From: Ophiothrix spiculata
Taxonomy: Eukaryota; Echinodermata; Ophiuroidea; Amphilepidida; Ophiotrichidae
Assembly: GCA_000969725.1 (NCBI GenBank)
Contig: JXSR01S005466.1
DNA length: 21,633 nt
Strand: one strand, 5' to 3'
Made by a program: the position numbers and the translations under genes. A model generated the notes under the pieces. The model had not been told where the DNA came from, made no database searches, and saw nothing but the letters and a program-made list of their open reading frames with translations. This document shows positions 9,840-19,279 of this stretch, one piece after another (the first letter of the stretch is position 1; each line of letters opens with the position of its first letter).

Positions 9840-10176
9840 ACATTGGAGGGTCATTTGTGGTGCCATATATGTGACATGATAAAGGGTCGGAATGAGTCGC
9901 ATGTCGGGTCGGGAATATTAATTTTGGGATGCATAGCAATAAAAGGTAGGAAATCAGTGGCGTACCTGCCGGTGGGGCAGGGGGCAGCTGCATCCCAAAA
10001 TTAATATTCACGAGCCGACATGCGACTTATTCCGGGTCTTGATCATGTCACATATATGGCACCACAAATGATCCTCCAACACCAATGTCAGGCTCTCATG
10101 ATCAATATTCCCGACATGTGACTCTTTCCCCTTGGTCATGTCGCATAATATGGCACCACAAATGACCCTCCAATGT
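9840..10176. mobile_element. compound foldback with three copies of a ~80-90-bp arm
   Basis: acattggagggtcatttgtg begins at 9840, and its inverse caaatgaccctccaatgt ends at 10176. The left arm (9840-9933) pairs with a right arm (9989-10080). A third, more diverged copy (10101-10176) follows in the same orientation as the right arm. Shared words are ggtgccatat/atatggcacc and gtcgcatgtcgg/ccgacatgcgac. The loop (9934-9988) contains cagtggcgtacctgccggtg, which resembles a hAT-type terminus. The outer ends match each other, so the whole block may be one element with an extra internal arm. Confidence 0.75.
9955..9997. mobile_element. hAT-like end inside the foldback loop
   Basis: cagtggcgtacc followed by a G-rich block (ggtggggcagggggcagctg) is the form of a common hAT-family terminus as I know it. 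It sits exactly at the turn of the 9840-10176 foldback and runs into the right arm at tgcatccc. Whether it is a nested insertion or part of the same element cannot be decided from one copy. Confidence 0.35.
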
Positions 10177-10972
10177 CACGTCCACAAACTCTTTAAATTA
10201 CACAAATATATATTTTTTTTTTCAATGAATGAAGTACATTACACTTAAAAGAATAAAGGTATCTGACACTTCATGGTCATATATCATGTAAAGAAAATAA
10301 CCAAAGTGTTTCACAAATGACATGCTTTTGAATTCTTCGAGTATCAACAAAACATAGGTTAAAAAGGAGCATCTGTACCGTGACTATTTTTATGTCAAAA
10401 AATGATGGTAATTGTTCTAATTTAAATAAAAGATGACCCCTTTCATTACATCTTCGGTTGGATGATTTCACTTTCATCGTTTACAGGGGGATACTTGTGT
10501 ATGAAACGAAATGCAAAAAGTGAAAATTTGAATCAAAAACTAAAAACACTGATGTCAACAAACTCCTAATCAAACACTGCATTTCATCTGTCGCATCACA
10601 TACTGCTCTATATGACGAAAGACGCATTTCGAGAAAATCGCATTTGAAAATTTGTACGTAGACTATGTGTCATAGAAGAGCCTTTGCACTTAAGTTTTCT
10701 TCTGATACTAATATTTTTTAAAAAGACAAGACTTCAAAGTTTGTATTATGTTTTAATTTCAAATAAAAATACTACTTAAAACCCTATTTAATACAGCTTT
10801 GAACTTATAGATCTCTATGACAAAACACTTTTTTTACATTTAGCGATCTTTTAGTACAGTAATTGAATACGTCAAACTGAGCTACATGACGTATATAGAT
10901 CTGTATTAGGGTTGTTTATGAGGACTGAAGGGTGTATCAGGTGACACCGTTTAAAAAACAGCAATTTTGGGG
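10177..10972. other. unannotated stretch
   Basis: About 800 bp of AT-rich DNA. A 66-codon minus-strand frame at 10277-10477 shows no domain or splice support. No paired repeats were found. Confidence 0.4.
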
Positions 10973-11068
10973 CAATTTTCAAGAAATATGGTACTTTTTC
11001 AAACCCTAGTGTAAAAACAGCAATTTTCAAGAAATATGGTACTTTTTCAAACCCTAGTGTGAAAACAG
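10973..11068. repeat. 48-bp tandem duplication, two copies
   Basis: caattttcaagaaatatggt begins at 10973 and again at 11021. The two 48-base units (10973-11020 and 11021-11068) differ at one position (gtgtaaaaacag against gtgtgaaaacag). A partial third start, cagcaattttgg, precedes them. The near identity points to a recent slippage or unequal exchange event. The surrounding sequence runs on to the C-tract end at 11194, so the duplication may lie inside a truncated member of that family. Confidence 0.85.
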
Positions 11069-11193
11069 TATCGATAAAATCGCTATTTAGGGTGTGATTA
11101 GGGGAAAAAGGGTATATTTTGGCTTCAGAACCCTACACCCTTTAAGGGGTGTTTTGAAAAACTGTGGTCACTCTATGCCTGCAACATTATACT

Positions 11194-11224
11194 TGAGTGC
11201 CCCCCCCCCTCCCCCCTCCCCTGG
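11194..11224. repeat. C-tract element end (right end only)
   Basis: gagtgccccccccc continuing into ctcccctggg has the same layout as the right ends at 701-716 and 5256-5270 (gagt, C tract, ctggg). No matching G-tract left end is visible within about 800 bp upstream, so the element appears truncated or rearranged on its left. Confidence 0.45.
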
Positions 11225-11739
11225 GTGACAAGTGCAGATGAACTTTTTGTCAGCTCATATTGCAGCAACATTGTCCTCTGTCAGTACGGTAATACACATG
11301 ACAAAGCAACAGTGATTTTGAAGCAACAGTGATTTTGAAATGAAAAGGTGACTGAATTTGGCAAAAAGTGACAAATTTACTGAAGCTCCCCTATCAACTA
11401 TGATTTGAATAGTCAAATAAAATAGACTATTATACTATGCCTATTGAACTTGAAGGTCAGCAAATAAAAGAAGCAGCTTAACAGAAGATAATAGACTGAT
11501 ATCATAAACATAATTATGTCAAGAAATTGGGTATTCTGAATTCTGACAAACTATTCAAGTTCATGGAAATAACCAGGGTCCAGATCACAATGAAATGGTC
11601 AATCAAACATAAGACCAAATCAACTGAAAAATATATTTGACCAGCCATTAAAGTTTCATCGGTTGTTTCAGATGTTGCACTTTTTCCACAGATTATAGTT
11701 CAAAAACACCGCACAATCAAAAAGTAGACACCCATGAAT
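11225..11739. other. unannotated stretch
   Basis: About 500 bp. The only structure is a small direct repeat, caacagtgattttgaa, at about 11308 and 11324, a 16-base period duplicated once. Confidence 0.4.
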
Positions 11740-11740
11740 C

Positions 11741-11980
11741 TACAATCTTCGCAAAAAGTTGTTGGAACACTTTAGTGCACACAGCTGCAAAACTAAATCA
11801 ATAAGTCCATTGAATAGCTGTTAACATTAGGCTACTTTTCCCTTCCCCCTTCCCCATCATTCAATGTTGCGACACCGAAATCACACGGATTTCCAATGCC
11901 GCAACATTGAACAGGGGAGCGGGGGTACACTTACGCTTAAAATAAACACGGGTGTTCCAAGACTTTTTGCGAGGATTGTA
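11741..11980. mobile_element. TA-flanked MITE with caatcttcgc ends and inner hairpin
   Basis: The element (11743-11978, 236 bp) begins caatcttcgcaaaaagttgt and ends gactttttgcgaggattg, an imperfect inverted pair of about 30 bases (ggaacac/gtgttcc continues the arms). TA lies directly outside both ends (11741-11742 and 11979-11980). Inside, tcaatgttgcgacaccgaaa at 11861 pairs with tttccaatgccgcaacattga ending at 11910, forming a second hairpin near the right half. Confidence 0.8.
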
Positions 11981-12540
11981 GGTACAATCACTCTTGACAT
12001 AAATATTGTCATGTTAACTATTGACACTTTTAGCTAAGGTTTGATACAAAATGTGACAACAAACATGACAAAACCTTAAATTACTATTTTAACAGTCATT
12101 TCCAAATTTTCATTTTTCATAAATGCATTTTTTTATGTTCCACTGCACTCTGTTCACTAGATCGCTCAATGCATCATTAGTTGCTGTATGTTCATACGTC
12201 GCCATCAATTTGATGAACACTATTTTTGGTACCACCGTACCAGTATTTTTAATCAGGTTGGTTCATTATTTTTGCTGGCAGATATGAAAAAAAAAACCTC
12301 AGAAAAACCTTTTTTTAGGGTTTGAACTTTGAATTGACACTACCGGAGCTGCAATGATCACTTTGATGTATAAGTACACCTTTTATCTCAAGAAAATATT
12401 TTACCATTGCACACGTAACATTAATTATTTGTATAATATAGCACCTGTATAGAATTATGTTTAAATTGTCCAGTTTTTAATTGTGACAGGTTTGCAATAG
12501 TACTGGTTAGACCAAAAAGTAATAATACAGTATATGTTGT
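11981..12540. other. unannotated stretch
   Basis: AT-rich sequence of about 560 bp with no supported feature. Confidence 0.4.
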
Positions 12541-12722
12541 GTTGCCCTCAAGAGTAATTTCTGAATTTTTTTTTTAAAGCACCTAAAGTGCCAAATTTTG
12601 GTGTATTTTCCAATATTTTCAAAAAAAACAATTCTCAAAAAACACCGAATTTGAGCAAAATTGGGTGCTTTCCAGGCCATTTTTTAAAACAATTTTGACT
12701 AGCATTGGTCGCTGAGGGCAAC
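12541..12722. mobile_element. imperfect foldback element with gttgccctca ends
   Basis: gttgccctca at 12541-12550 and tgagggcaac at 12713-12722 are exact inverted ends. Further inside, aaagcacc pairs with ggtgcttt, and caaattttggtgt pairs loosely with acaccgaatttg. The whole 182 bp could fold as one long imperfect hairpin. No target duplication is evident. Confidence 0.55.
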
Positions 12723-13817
12723 GCATCTTTTTATTTTTGGCCTTTTAAGCTTAATGCTTGTTGTTGGTCACTCACTTACTGACTTAATTGGTGTCCGTCA
12801 CACATCATTGACAGTGTTGTGGTGTAAATCAAAAAAGTTTTTTTCTCTAGAGATTATGAGTTTATTGTACAATTTTACCCAATGGCAAGATATATCATTT
12901 ATCATGCCCTTGGCCATTTTTATGGTTCACAAAGAATTTATCAGCTAGAAATCCTGACAGACTGACCTCAGGCTAGATGCTAATTACACTGAAAACATGA
13001 CCATTTATGAAATAAGAAATTAACGAGTTTAAGTATTTTTGTTTCATAATTTATATCTCTTATTTATTACAAGAAATAAACACAAATTTGAAACTGAAAG
13101 TAGCATGAACATTACATATAACAATAATAGTCGACACCTTCGCTAGTTTTTTCATCCCAACGAAAAGTACCACTCCAGTATACATGTCCACATTATAATT
13201 TGGCCAATATTCTGTCGTAATTTGAAAGAAAACATTCTTAAATTCACTGCCTAAATTTGAAATAAAGCATTTTCAAGATTTATAGCAGAAAGACTAATCT
13301 TAAAAATTATTTGAATTTATGTGTACTTTTGCATCATCTCCTGAAGTTACACATTTCTACAAGCAATTCAAAACTTGTTATAACAACAGAGGGCAGCATT
13401 CATCATACATACTTGACTTGGTCTCATTATCCTTCCGACTCAATCAGTAGCCAGCACAAATTCATACTATTACTATGAAAATACATAATGTCAAATAATG
13501 TCACACTAATAAAATAATTGTTTATCTAACAATTTGACAAAATTTAGATTTTTGAATTAATCAGCTCTTTAGATTAAGGGACACCTAGCTGATTTTAGTA
13601 AATAGAAAATATAGATGACCATAAACATGCTCTAAAAAGTCAAATTGAAAACCAGCCTAACTCAAGTCTACAACTTATTGAGAATAAAATTTACTATCTC
13701 ACTTTATATTCCTTCCTATCTCACAACAATGTAAATCGCCTTTAACTATGCCTAAAAAACATCAGGTAGGCAGAGATATTTCGCCGATCACACTTTATTC
13801 GCACAACATGTTGTTAT
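12723..13817. other. 1.1-kb stretch without supported features
   Basis: AT-rich. A 64-codon plus-strand frame at 12754-12948 shows no domain. agagggcagcattcat near 13387 matches the right side of the small inverted pair at 16872-16946, suggesting a shared repeat end, but nothing more can be said. Confidence 0.4.
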
Positions 13818-13818
13818 T

Positions 13819-14188
13819 AGGCATAAAAAAAAAACAAGTTTGTTTCCTGTTGGTGGTCAAAAAACCTAAATGCGAAATGCGTTTTTTTATTTTATTTTGT
13901 TTTCTTTTTCTTTTCTATTGTTCAAGAGGTGCTAAGGCAAATTTTGATTCAAAATTCGCATGGTTGATGAATTTTTCACTAAGAAACCTGTCCGGTTTCA
14001 AGTTTTTGTTGAAAAGAAAACACTTCTTTAGTAAAAATTTTGCAATTTTCCCCATTGTTTTTATCAAATTGGCTTTTTAGATTTTCGTTTTCTAAAATAT
14101 CAAATAAAAAAGTGAAATGCGCAAATAATGACGCCAAAACGAAATGCGCGCGGCGCACGGGAAACAAACTTTTTTTTTTTTTGTGCCT
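13819..14188. mobile_element. inverted-repeat element with aggcat(A)n...gtttgtttcc ends
   Basis: The left end is aggcat, an A run, then acaagtttgtttcctgt. The right end is acgggaaacaaact, a T run, then gtgcct. These are inverted counterparts over roughly 30 bases. Inside both ends the word gaaatgcg recurs (13874, 14113, 14140). The ORF at 13748-14080 runs through this element and reflects its T-rich sequence (long F/L/I runs) rather than a gene. The exact boundary and target duplication are unclear. Confidence 0.55.
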
Positions 14189-14319
14189 TACATAATTGCC
14201 TATCTCAATTTATAAAATTGCCTATTAAAGTTATGTATTTTAATCTTGTTAATGAAAGAACATTTTTACATAATCCATGATGTGTACTTCTATTGTCATG
14301 TCCATTAAACCTGGCGCAT

Positions 14320-14531
14320 CTTAGGCCAAAAAAAAAAATATTTGGTTGCCCTCCACAGCTTTTTTCAGAGAGGGTCGGTCCCGTCGTTGTTTTTTTTTTT
14401 TTTTTAATTCTCTTCCACGGACTGCTAGGTCGATTGGCCGCTCCAGCCTTCACAACTTCCCCCGCGACATCCAAATCAAATACTTCTTGTAGTGATTTGG
14501 GACATCCTAAACGTAAACATTTTGAGGGTTG
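14320..14531 (-). repeat. possible retro-derived repeat with internal A run (minus strand)
   Basis: On the minus strand, an acceptor-like tgtttacgtttag is followed by an open frame (GCPKSLQEVFDLDVAGEVVK, then AGAANRPSSPWKRI). That frame runs into about sixteen A residues (plus 14390-14405) and then on through tggagggcaacc to another A/T tract. The codon-like composition before the A run contrasts with the neighbours, but no domain is recognised. It could be a gene fragment that was reverse-transcribed, or a dispersed repeat with a fortuitously open frame. Confidence 0.25.
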
Positions 14532-14983
14532 AATATCGAAAAAAGCAAAAAACTTTACCATTAAAAATTTTAAAAGAGAAGAAATTAGCTAAAAAGAGGA
14601 CATTTCAAATCCCTGGTTAATTTGCCAACAAAGCTTTTTACTGATTCTGTCAAAAATACCATAATTATGGGTAGTTATGTTTAAAAATTCAATCAATGTA
14701 CATGTACCTATTAATAATGACCACCAGCTAGCTATATGTAGCTTTATTATTGAATACACTATATGCATATGTCCACTAGCTGTATACCAACAATGTGAAG
14801 TTCATTTATTGAATGCAAAACCCATTATATATTATGATTGGTCACAGGTCAATTGCAATGATAGCTATAATGAGGATGTTTGTGAACTTGGGTCATTGGG
14901 ATAATTGTCCATGTGGTGCATATGAAGCTCTAGTCATTAGTAATTACAATGCACTTTTGGTAAAATGCTTTTCATTATTAACA
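14532..14983. other. unannotated stretch
   Basis: About 450 bp. Overlapping short frames at 14677-14904 and 14813-15061 have no domain or splice support. Confidence 0.4.
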
Positions 14984-15723
14984 CTCAGGGGGTGGGGGGC
15001 TCCCATATGTCAGTGGATAGCAACTGCAGACCCCACGTTTTTTGTCGCTGACACCCAATGACCCTCTTTTTTCATACTCCTATCTATTCCAAAATACCCA
15101 TTTTTTTCCAATTGTTGAAAAGTCAAGATTGCACTTAATGACCCCCTATTTTCTATCTTGGGCCTAATTGTCTCTAATTCTTGCCTTCTTCACAATCCAA
15201 AGAGGCCCAAACAGTAACGGAAAAACAGATATCCTTATGTCAGTATCTGGATTTCTGCATGGAGCCATGGGTTTCAGTGGAAATTATACAGCCAATCATG
15301 GATCCATTTTCACATTCAAAGACCTGGTTATTTTGATTCACTGAATGACTCCCTTCTTTGACCAAATCCTATGGCGTCAAAACCGTGTAGGCTGTGTGGG
15401 CTCTGGCCGCACCACTTTTCAGCCAAAAAACAGGGGAAAAAAAATTAATTTAATTTGAAGCATTTTATTATAGCCCAATCCTAAATAACAACAACATAGC
15501 ACTGTACAAATTGGTTTTTAGTAATTTTTTCTTCTGGGTCTTAGTTGTTTCCTTATTTTTGATAACTCAGAGGCCACAGGCCGCGCCACTTTTACCACAG
15601 GCCGCACCACTTTCATTTTCCTTCCGATGCCCCTGACAGTAAATGTCCCTTGACTTGTCGCTGAGATCGCTTTGACACACGCCTGTCACTTTTGAATTTG
15701 AGTGTGCCACCCCCTCCCCCGGG
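14984..15723. mobile_element. long G/C-tract-ended element
   Basis: The left end has actcagggggtggggggctc, and the right end has gagtgtgccaccccctcccc followed by cgggc. The two are roughly inverted. The layout matches the G/C-ended family at 399-716 and 4731-5270, but this copy is longer (about 740 bp). Inside, the motif ggccgcaccacttt occurs near 15407, 15579 (one base changed) and 15598; the last two form a short tandem pair. No ORF of note. Confidence 0.5.
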
Positions 15724-16043
15724 CATCAAAATTCATTCAGTCATCAACAAATACAGTTAGGCACAACATGAATTGTTGGTACTGCTGTTCTACGTAATGA
15801 AAATAGTTTTAAACAACCTAGTGTTCCTATTTATGCTCCAATTTGCTTGAATTTCATAATCCTGTAATACTCAAATTCTCTGTAGTTCACCATTAACACA
15901 AATCATATCAATTTAAACAGAAACAGAAATTGTGTAACTATTTTTTCATAACATTAAGATCTATTTTTTTTAAATCTAAATCTGATAACATGCACAGATC
16001 AATTTTGTGCACTCTTCAGGTTAATGTTCCTAGAAACTACAAT
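15724..16043. other. unannotated stretch
   Basis: AT-rich, about 320 bp, with no supported feature. Confidence 0.4.
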
Positions 16044-16287
16044 TTAATCAAATAAATACTGGCCAAAGACCGGGGCCAAAGGACTGTAAAAATTCCATAC
16101 ATATATACAAACAGTTGTACGTAAATACAAACAAAATGCATATTGTTGATGATGTTCAAAATCATCAAGGGCAAAATGCGAAAGAGATAATTTTTTCAAA
16201 TTTTCTACAGTTAAATGACTCCTTATTATGTCCATTTGAGCATCCCTTTGGTTAGTGTTCAGTCCTTGTGGGAGTCCTTGGGACTTA
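16044..16287 (-). CDS. possible exon (terminal?) of unknown gene, minus strand
   Basis: Reading the minus strand, a pyrimidine-rich acceptor (catatttttcttttag) ends at 16288. The frame then stays open for about 80 codons to a stop near 16044. The first half is hydrophilic and protein-like (GLPQGLNTNQRDAQMDIIRS, then HLTVENLKKLSLSHFALDDF). The second half is less convincing (YVWNFYSPLAPV) and may be intron or UTR read-through. With this acceptor the phase is 2. That does not join directly to the phase-1 donor of the 19630-19768 exon, so either another exon lies between, a different AG is used, or it belongs to another gene. No domain is recognised. Confidence 0.3.
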
Positions 16288-16871
16288 CTAAAAGAAAAAT
16301 ATGCCAACTTTTGCTGGTTTCCTTATACTTTTGTGTACCAAATATCAATTTAGGATGAATTTGTCAAAATCTTGCATCAATGCCTTAAATAAATAATGTT
16401 CCAGAAAATAGAGCAATCATCTCACCCGAATGGAGTATGTATCCCAACTGTCACGTAGTATTGTGCTGATCTGAAATCCAATGGTTTTTTTATTATATTT
16501 TACCTCTGTGCAATATGCCAAGCTCATACCTAACTTCTTTGCACTGTCACCTTAAGGATTTAAAAAATGAGGATACACTTGATTTTTTTTTGGAGGGGAA
16601 CAAAACAGGACAATGGATGATGTCCATCCCATTTCATAATCTTTTTACAATCAATAAAGCACACAACTCCCAAGTATCACGTTCGTTACAAAAGCTTGTT
16701 TACTACACTGCAATGTGGCAACACCACCAAGTTGCCATATCCAATATCACGTCCATGCCGATTTCTAAGAAATCTAGGGGTGTTTTCAATAGTGGACCTT
16801 GTCCTACTAACTGATAACATGAATTCATCTTTTCAGCATCAAATCAACAACACGTACACATACACTGCCAA
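16288..16871. other. unannotated stretch with a 99-codon frame
   Basis: A plus-strand ORF at 16515-16814 begins with ATG in ctgtgcaatatgccaagc and has no recognisable domain or splice support. An acceptor-like catcttttcag occurs near 16838. Nothing is firmly supported. Confidence 0.3.
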
Positions 16872-16946
16872 TGTCGCCCTCTAGTGAGCAATAGAAAGTG
16901 TACTTTAAAATCAAATAAAGAAATGCTTAGAGAATAGAGGGCAGCA
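16872..16946. repeat. short inverted pair around an A-rich segment
   Basis: tgtcgccctcta at 16872 and tagagggcagca ending at 16946 are inverted with two mismatches over twelve bases. The 75-bp interval may be a very small MITE-like element. agagggcagca also appears at 13387. The evidence is thin because the arms are short. Confidence 0.3.
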
Positions 16947-17716
16947 ATTCGAATTTAGAATAAACCCTCAGTTCAGATGATGCCAGTCACAAAGTTTCAG
17001 TTTCAGTTTATTCAGGACAATTTGCTAACAGTGAACAGTGAGATAGAACTTTCAAGAGAGTGGCTTTATTTTGTTATGGGATCATAGAAATGATTTTATG
17101 TATTCCAAAACTGATTTTATATATTCCAAAACATGCCAGGTTTCACTCAACATGACGCTCAGGTATCCCTTATAGAATTCACGCCAAAACACCCGATATC
17201 TCCTCAAAATACCCGGTATCCCATTATAAAAGAGTTGTTAAAAAAATCACTGGATTTTTTAAGCTGGGAAATAATGAGTACAAAGGAGGTGAAATAAGTT
17301 AGGACTTTAGTACTTTAGTCAGTCAAGCATTAAATGCATGGATTTAATGCATAATGGTTTGGGGATTAGGCTGTAATTAACTGTGTCCTTTTTGGAAAGG
17401 TCTTATGGGTTTGAAAAGAGTCTGGAATTAGTAGCTGTGTTCAAACCATTTTTCTTAAACTCTTCTGTTACTTTGTCCCGGTACTTTGTTCGACAGATTT
17501 ATACATGTATTCAGAAGATACATCTAAGCATAACTTGTGTGTGGGGCATGGTTTACAAACTTGAAAGTTATGTTATTATCTGAACACAAACCAATTTGAA
17601 AACACATTTGAAATAGATTGTCAGCTATTATGTTAAAAAGGAAAATATAATCTTCTCCGAGTTGCTAAATTTATAGGGGCAAAATGTACCTAATGAATTC
17701 ATCAGACTCTGTCATG
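16947..17716. other. unannotated stretch
   Basis: About 770 bp. A tandem-like attttatgtattccaaaac/attttatatattccaaaac pair occurs near 17094-17132, and acccgatatc/acccggtatc near 17193-17220. A 66-codon plus-strand frame at 17383-17583 has an acceptor-like start (gtcctttttggaaag) but no domain. Confidence 0.35.
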
Positions 17717-18249
17717 TTAAAGGGGCCTAGATTCTTCCCACTATTTTTTTACCTACCTATTTTTTTACATAAATCGGTAGAACATGTTTATAGTAATATA
17801 ACCTACAAGTAGTTTTACATGATTTTTAAGAACATTGAAGAAAATTGCAATTCTTTTCCTGCTTTAAATTTTTTTGCGGGTGAAAAAAAAAAGATGTGAA
17901 AACAGTGTTTCTAGTTTCAAAATTTAAAAAGATTTTGTTTCTACACATGTGATTGGTAAACAAATTATTTTTGATGAAATTGTTTCTCTTTTAGTATGTA
18001 TTAAATTATCTCTAAGAGCTTTGTTTGGTTTTTATCTGGTAAATCCAGATCTGAGGTACAAATTTAGGATTCAGAAAACAGAAGATAGTCACACTACCAT
18101 CAAAGAATGATATATTTGCAAATTCGTTATCTCTCAATTTGAGCCATTTCTGTGTAATTTTTTGGATATTACTACACTTTTAAGCTTTATATAGAGTATT
18201 TCCATAAGTTTTTAATTATTCTAAGTGGAATCCAGGCTAGTCCCTTTAA
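17717..18249. mobile_element. TTAA-flanked non-autonomous element (piggyBac/Kolobok-like)
   Basis: TTAA at 17717-17720 is followed by aggggcctagattc, and gaatccaggctagtccct is followed by TTAA at 18246-18249. The ends are inverted (aggg.c.tag..gattc) with a small gap. The interior is 525 bp, AT-rich and non-coding. TTAA target duplication is a property of piggyBac and Kolobok superfamilies. The aggg ends do not decide between them, though they differ from the ccct ends usual in piggyBac. Confidence 0.75.
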
Positions 18250-18389
18250 GACAGTGTCACCTGTTTCCTCTTCAAGTGTAATGCTAATATAAACTCCTCG
18301 TCGTAAGTTCCTACCCATTATTTCTAAACACCAGCAGATGAATTAAATTAATGTTTTTCTTAACATTTTTGACACTACAACCAAGTCTT

Positions 18390-18482
18390 ATCGAAGTCGC
18401 AATGTATCAAATTCTCCAACAAGCGACATTGATTTGCAAAGAACAGATGATTTAAAAAAATTACCTCTGAATTCAATTCTGG
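18390..18482. repeat. inverted repeat, left arm
   Basis: The reverse complement of this arm resembles 18940-19035. aattgaattcagaggtaatt and tgtcgcttgtt, then tgatacatt, are shared in the same order with scattered differences (about 75-80 percent by eye). The pair encloses about 460 bp, including a nested TTAA-flanked element. A minus-strand 60-codon frame across 18375-18557 lies over this arm and is not supported as a gene. Confidence 0.6.
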
Positions 18483-18525
18483 CTTATTCCTGAACAACAC
18501 ACTGAAGGTACAACCATAAACACCA

Positions 18526-18758
18526 TTAACCCTAACAGTACCCACCGTTTTTAGCATTTACACGGGGAAGGGGTAAAATAAACTAAGTACAAGCACGTCA
18601 TAGGTTTTCAGAGGCGAGAGTGTGGGCTTCGTGCTACGGGGGGAACTCAGCCATTCCGTGTTTAGATATAGACCGGGGTGATTGCGTAATGATTGATCGT
18701 GATGTGTTTTGAGTTAGGCTGTGTATGGTTTTGTATGATTTTACACGGTAAGGGTTAA
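18526..18758. mobile_element. TTAA-flanked element with ccct ends (piggyBac-like MITE), nested
   Basis: TTAA at 18526-18529 is followed by ccctaacagtacccaccg, and cacggtaaggg is followed by TTAA at 18755-18758. The internal ends ccctaac and gtaaggg are inverted with one mismatch. From family knowledge, piggyBac termini commonly start CCC or CCY next to a TTAA target, so this 225-bp insert fits a non-autonomous piggyBac-like element. It sits between the two arms 18390-18482 and 18940-19035. Confidence 0.55.
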
Positions 18759-18939
18759 TACACACCGTGAATAGCAAGGATCAATAACACCTGGATTCGC
18801 TTCACAGCGCGGGCTCTTTACTTTAACGTGACGGCACCCGATAGCAATATTGTCCCACTGAATAACGTAAAGCAGTAGCCCCTGGCCCTGTACTCATTTG
18901 ATACTGATAGTGGTTCTCTGCGTGTAATTGATCAATTCG

Positions 18940-19035
18940 CAACAATTGAATTCAGAGGTAATTTTTTAAAAATTGATCTCTACGAATCGGTGTCGCTTGT
19001 TAAAGAACTTGATACATTCTGACTACAAATCGCTT
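18940..19035. repeat. inverted repeat, right arm
   Basis: This is the inverted partner of 18390-18482, sharing aattgaattcagaggtaatt, tgtcgcttgtt and tgatacatt. The arms may be the ends of a roughly 645-bp foldback element into which the 18526-18758 TTAA element was inserted, or an inverted duplication of local sequence. Confidence 0.6.
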
Positions 19036-19279
19036 GGTGCGTTTGGTTGGGGTGCCAAAATTATAAGAAAAACATTAATTTATTTCATCTACAGGCACAT
19101 AGAAATCATGGGTAGTAACTTATGACATGGTGTTTAGATCATCAAGTACCTTTGTCTGTCTATATGAATCTACTGTTATAAACTGAAAAGCATTTTTGCG
19201 AATTCCAAAATATATCTACCACAAAAAATTGTTAAAACTGAATCCATGCTTACAATGCATTGAGTTGTGTTTCCAATAG

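Noticed and set aside
10973..11068. CRISPR-like array
   Set aside because: There are two adjacent 48-bp units with no spacers, in a eukaryotic context.
13748..14080. 110-codon plus-strand ORF with long hydrophobic runs
   Set aside because: The F/L/I runs come from a T-rich repeat interior. A membrane protein was considered, but the frame crosses the element boundary and has no gene signals.
14205..14561. 118-codon minus-strand ORF as a gene
   Set aside because: The lysine run is a poly-A tract, and the ends run into AT-rich DNA. Only the middle part is noted, as a possible repeat or fragment.
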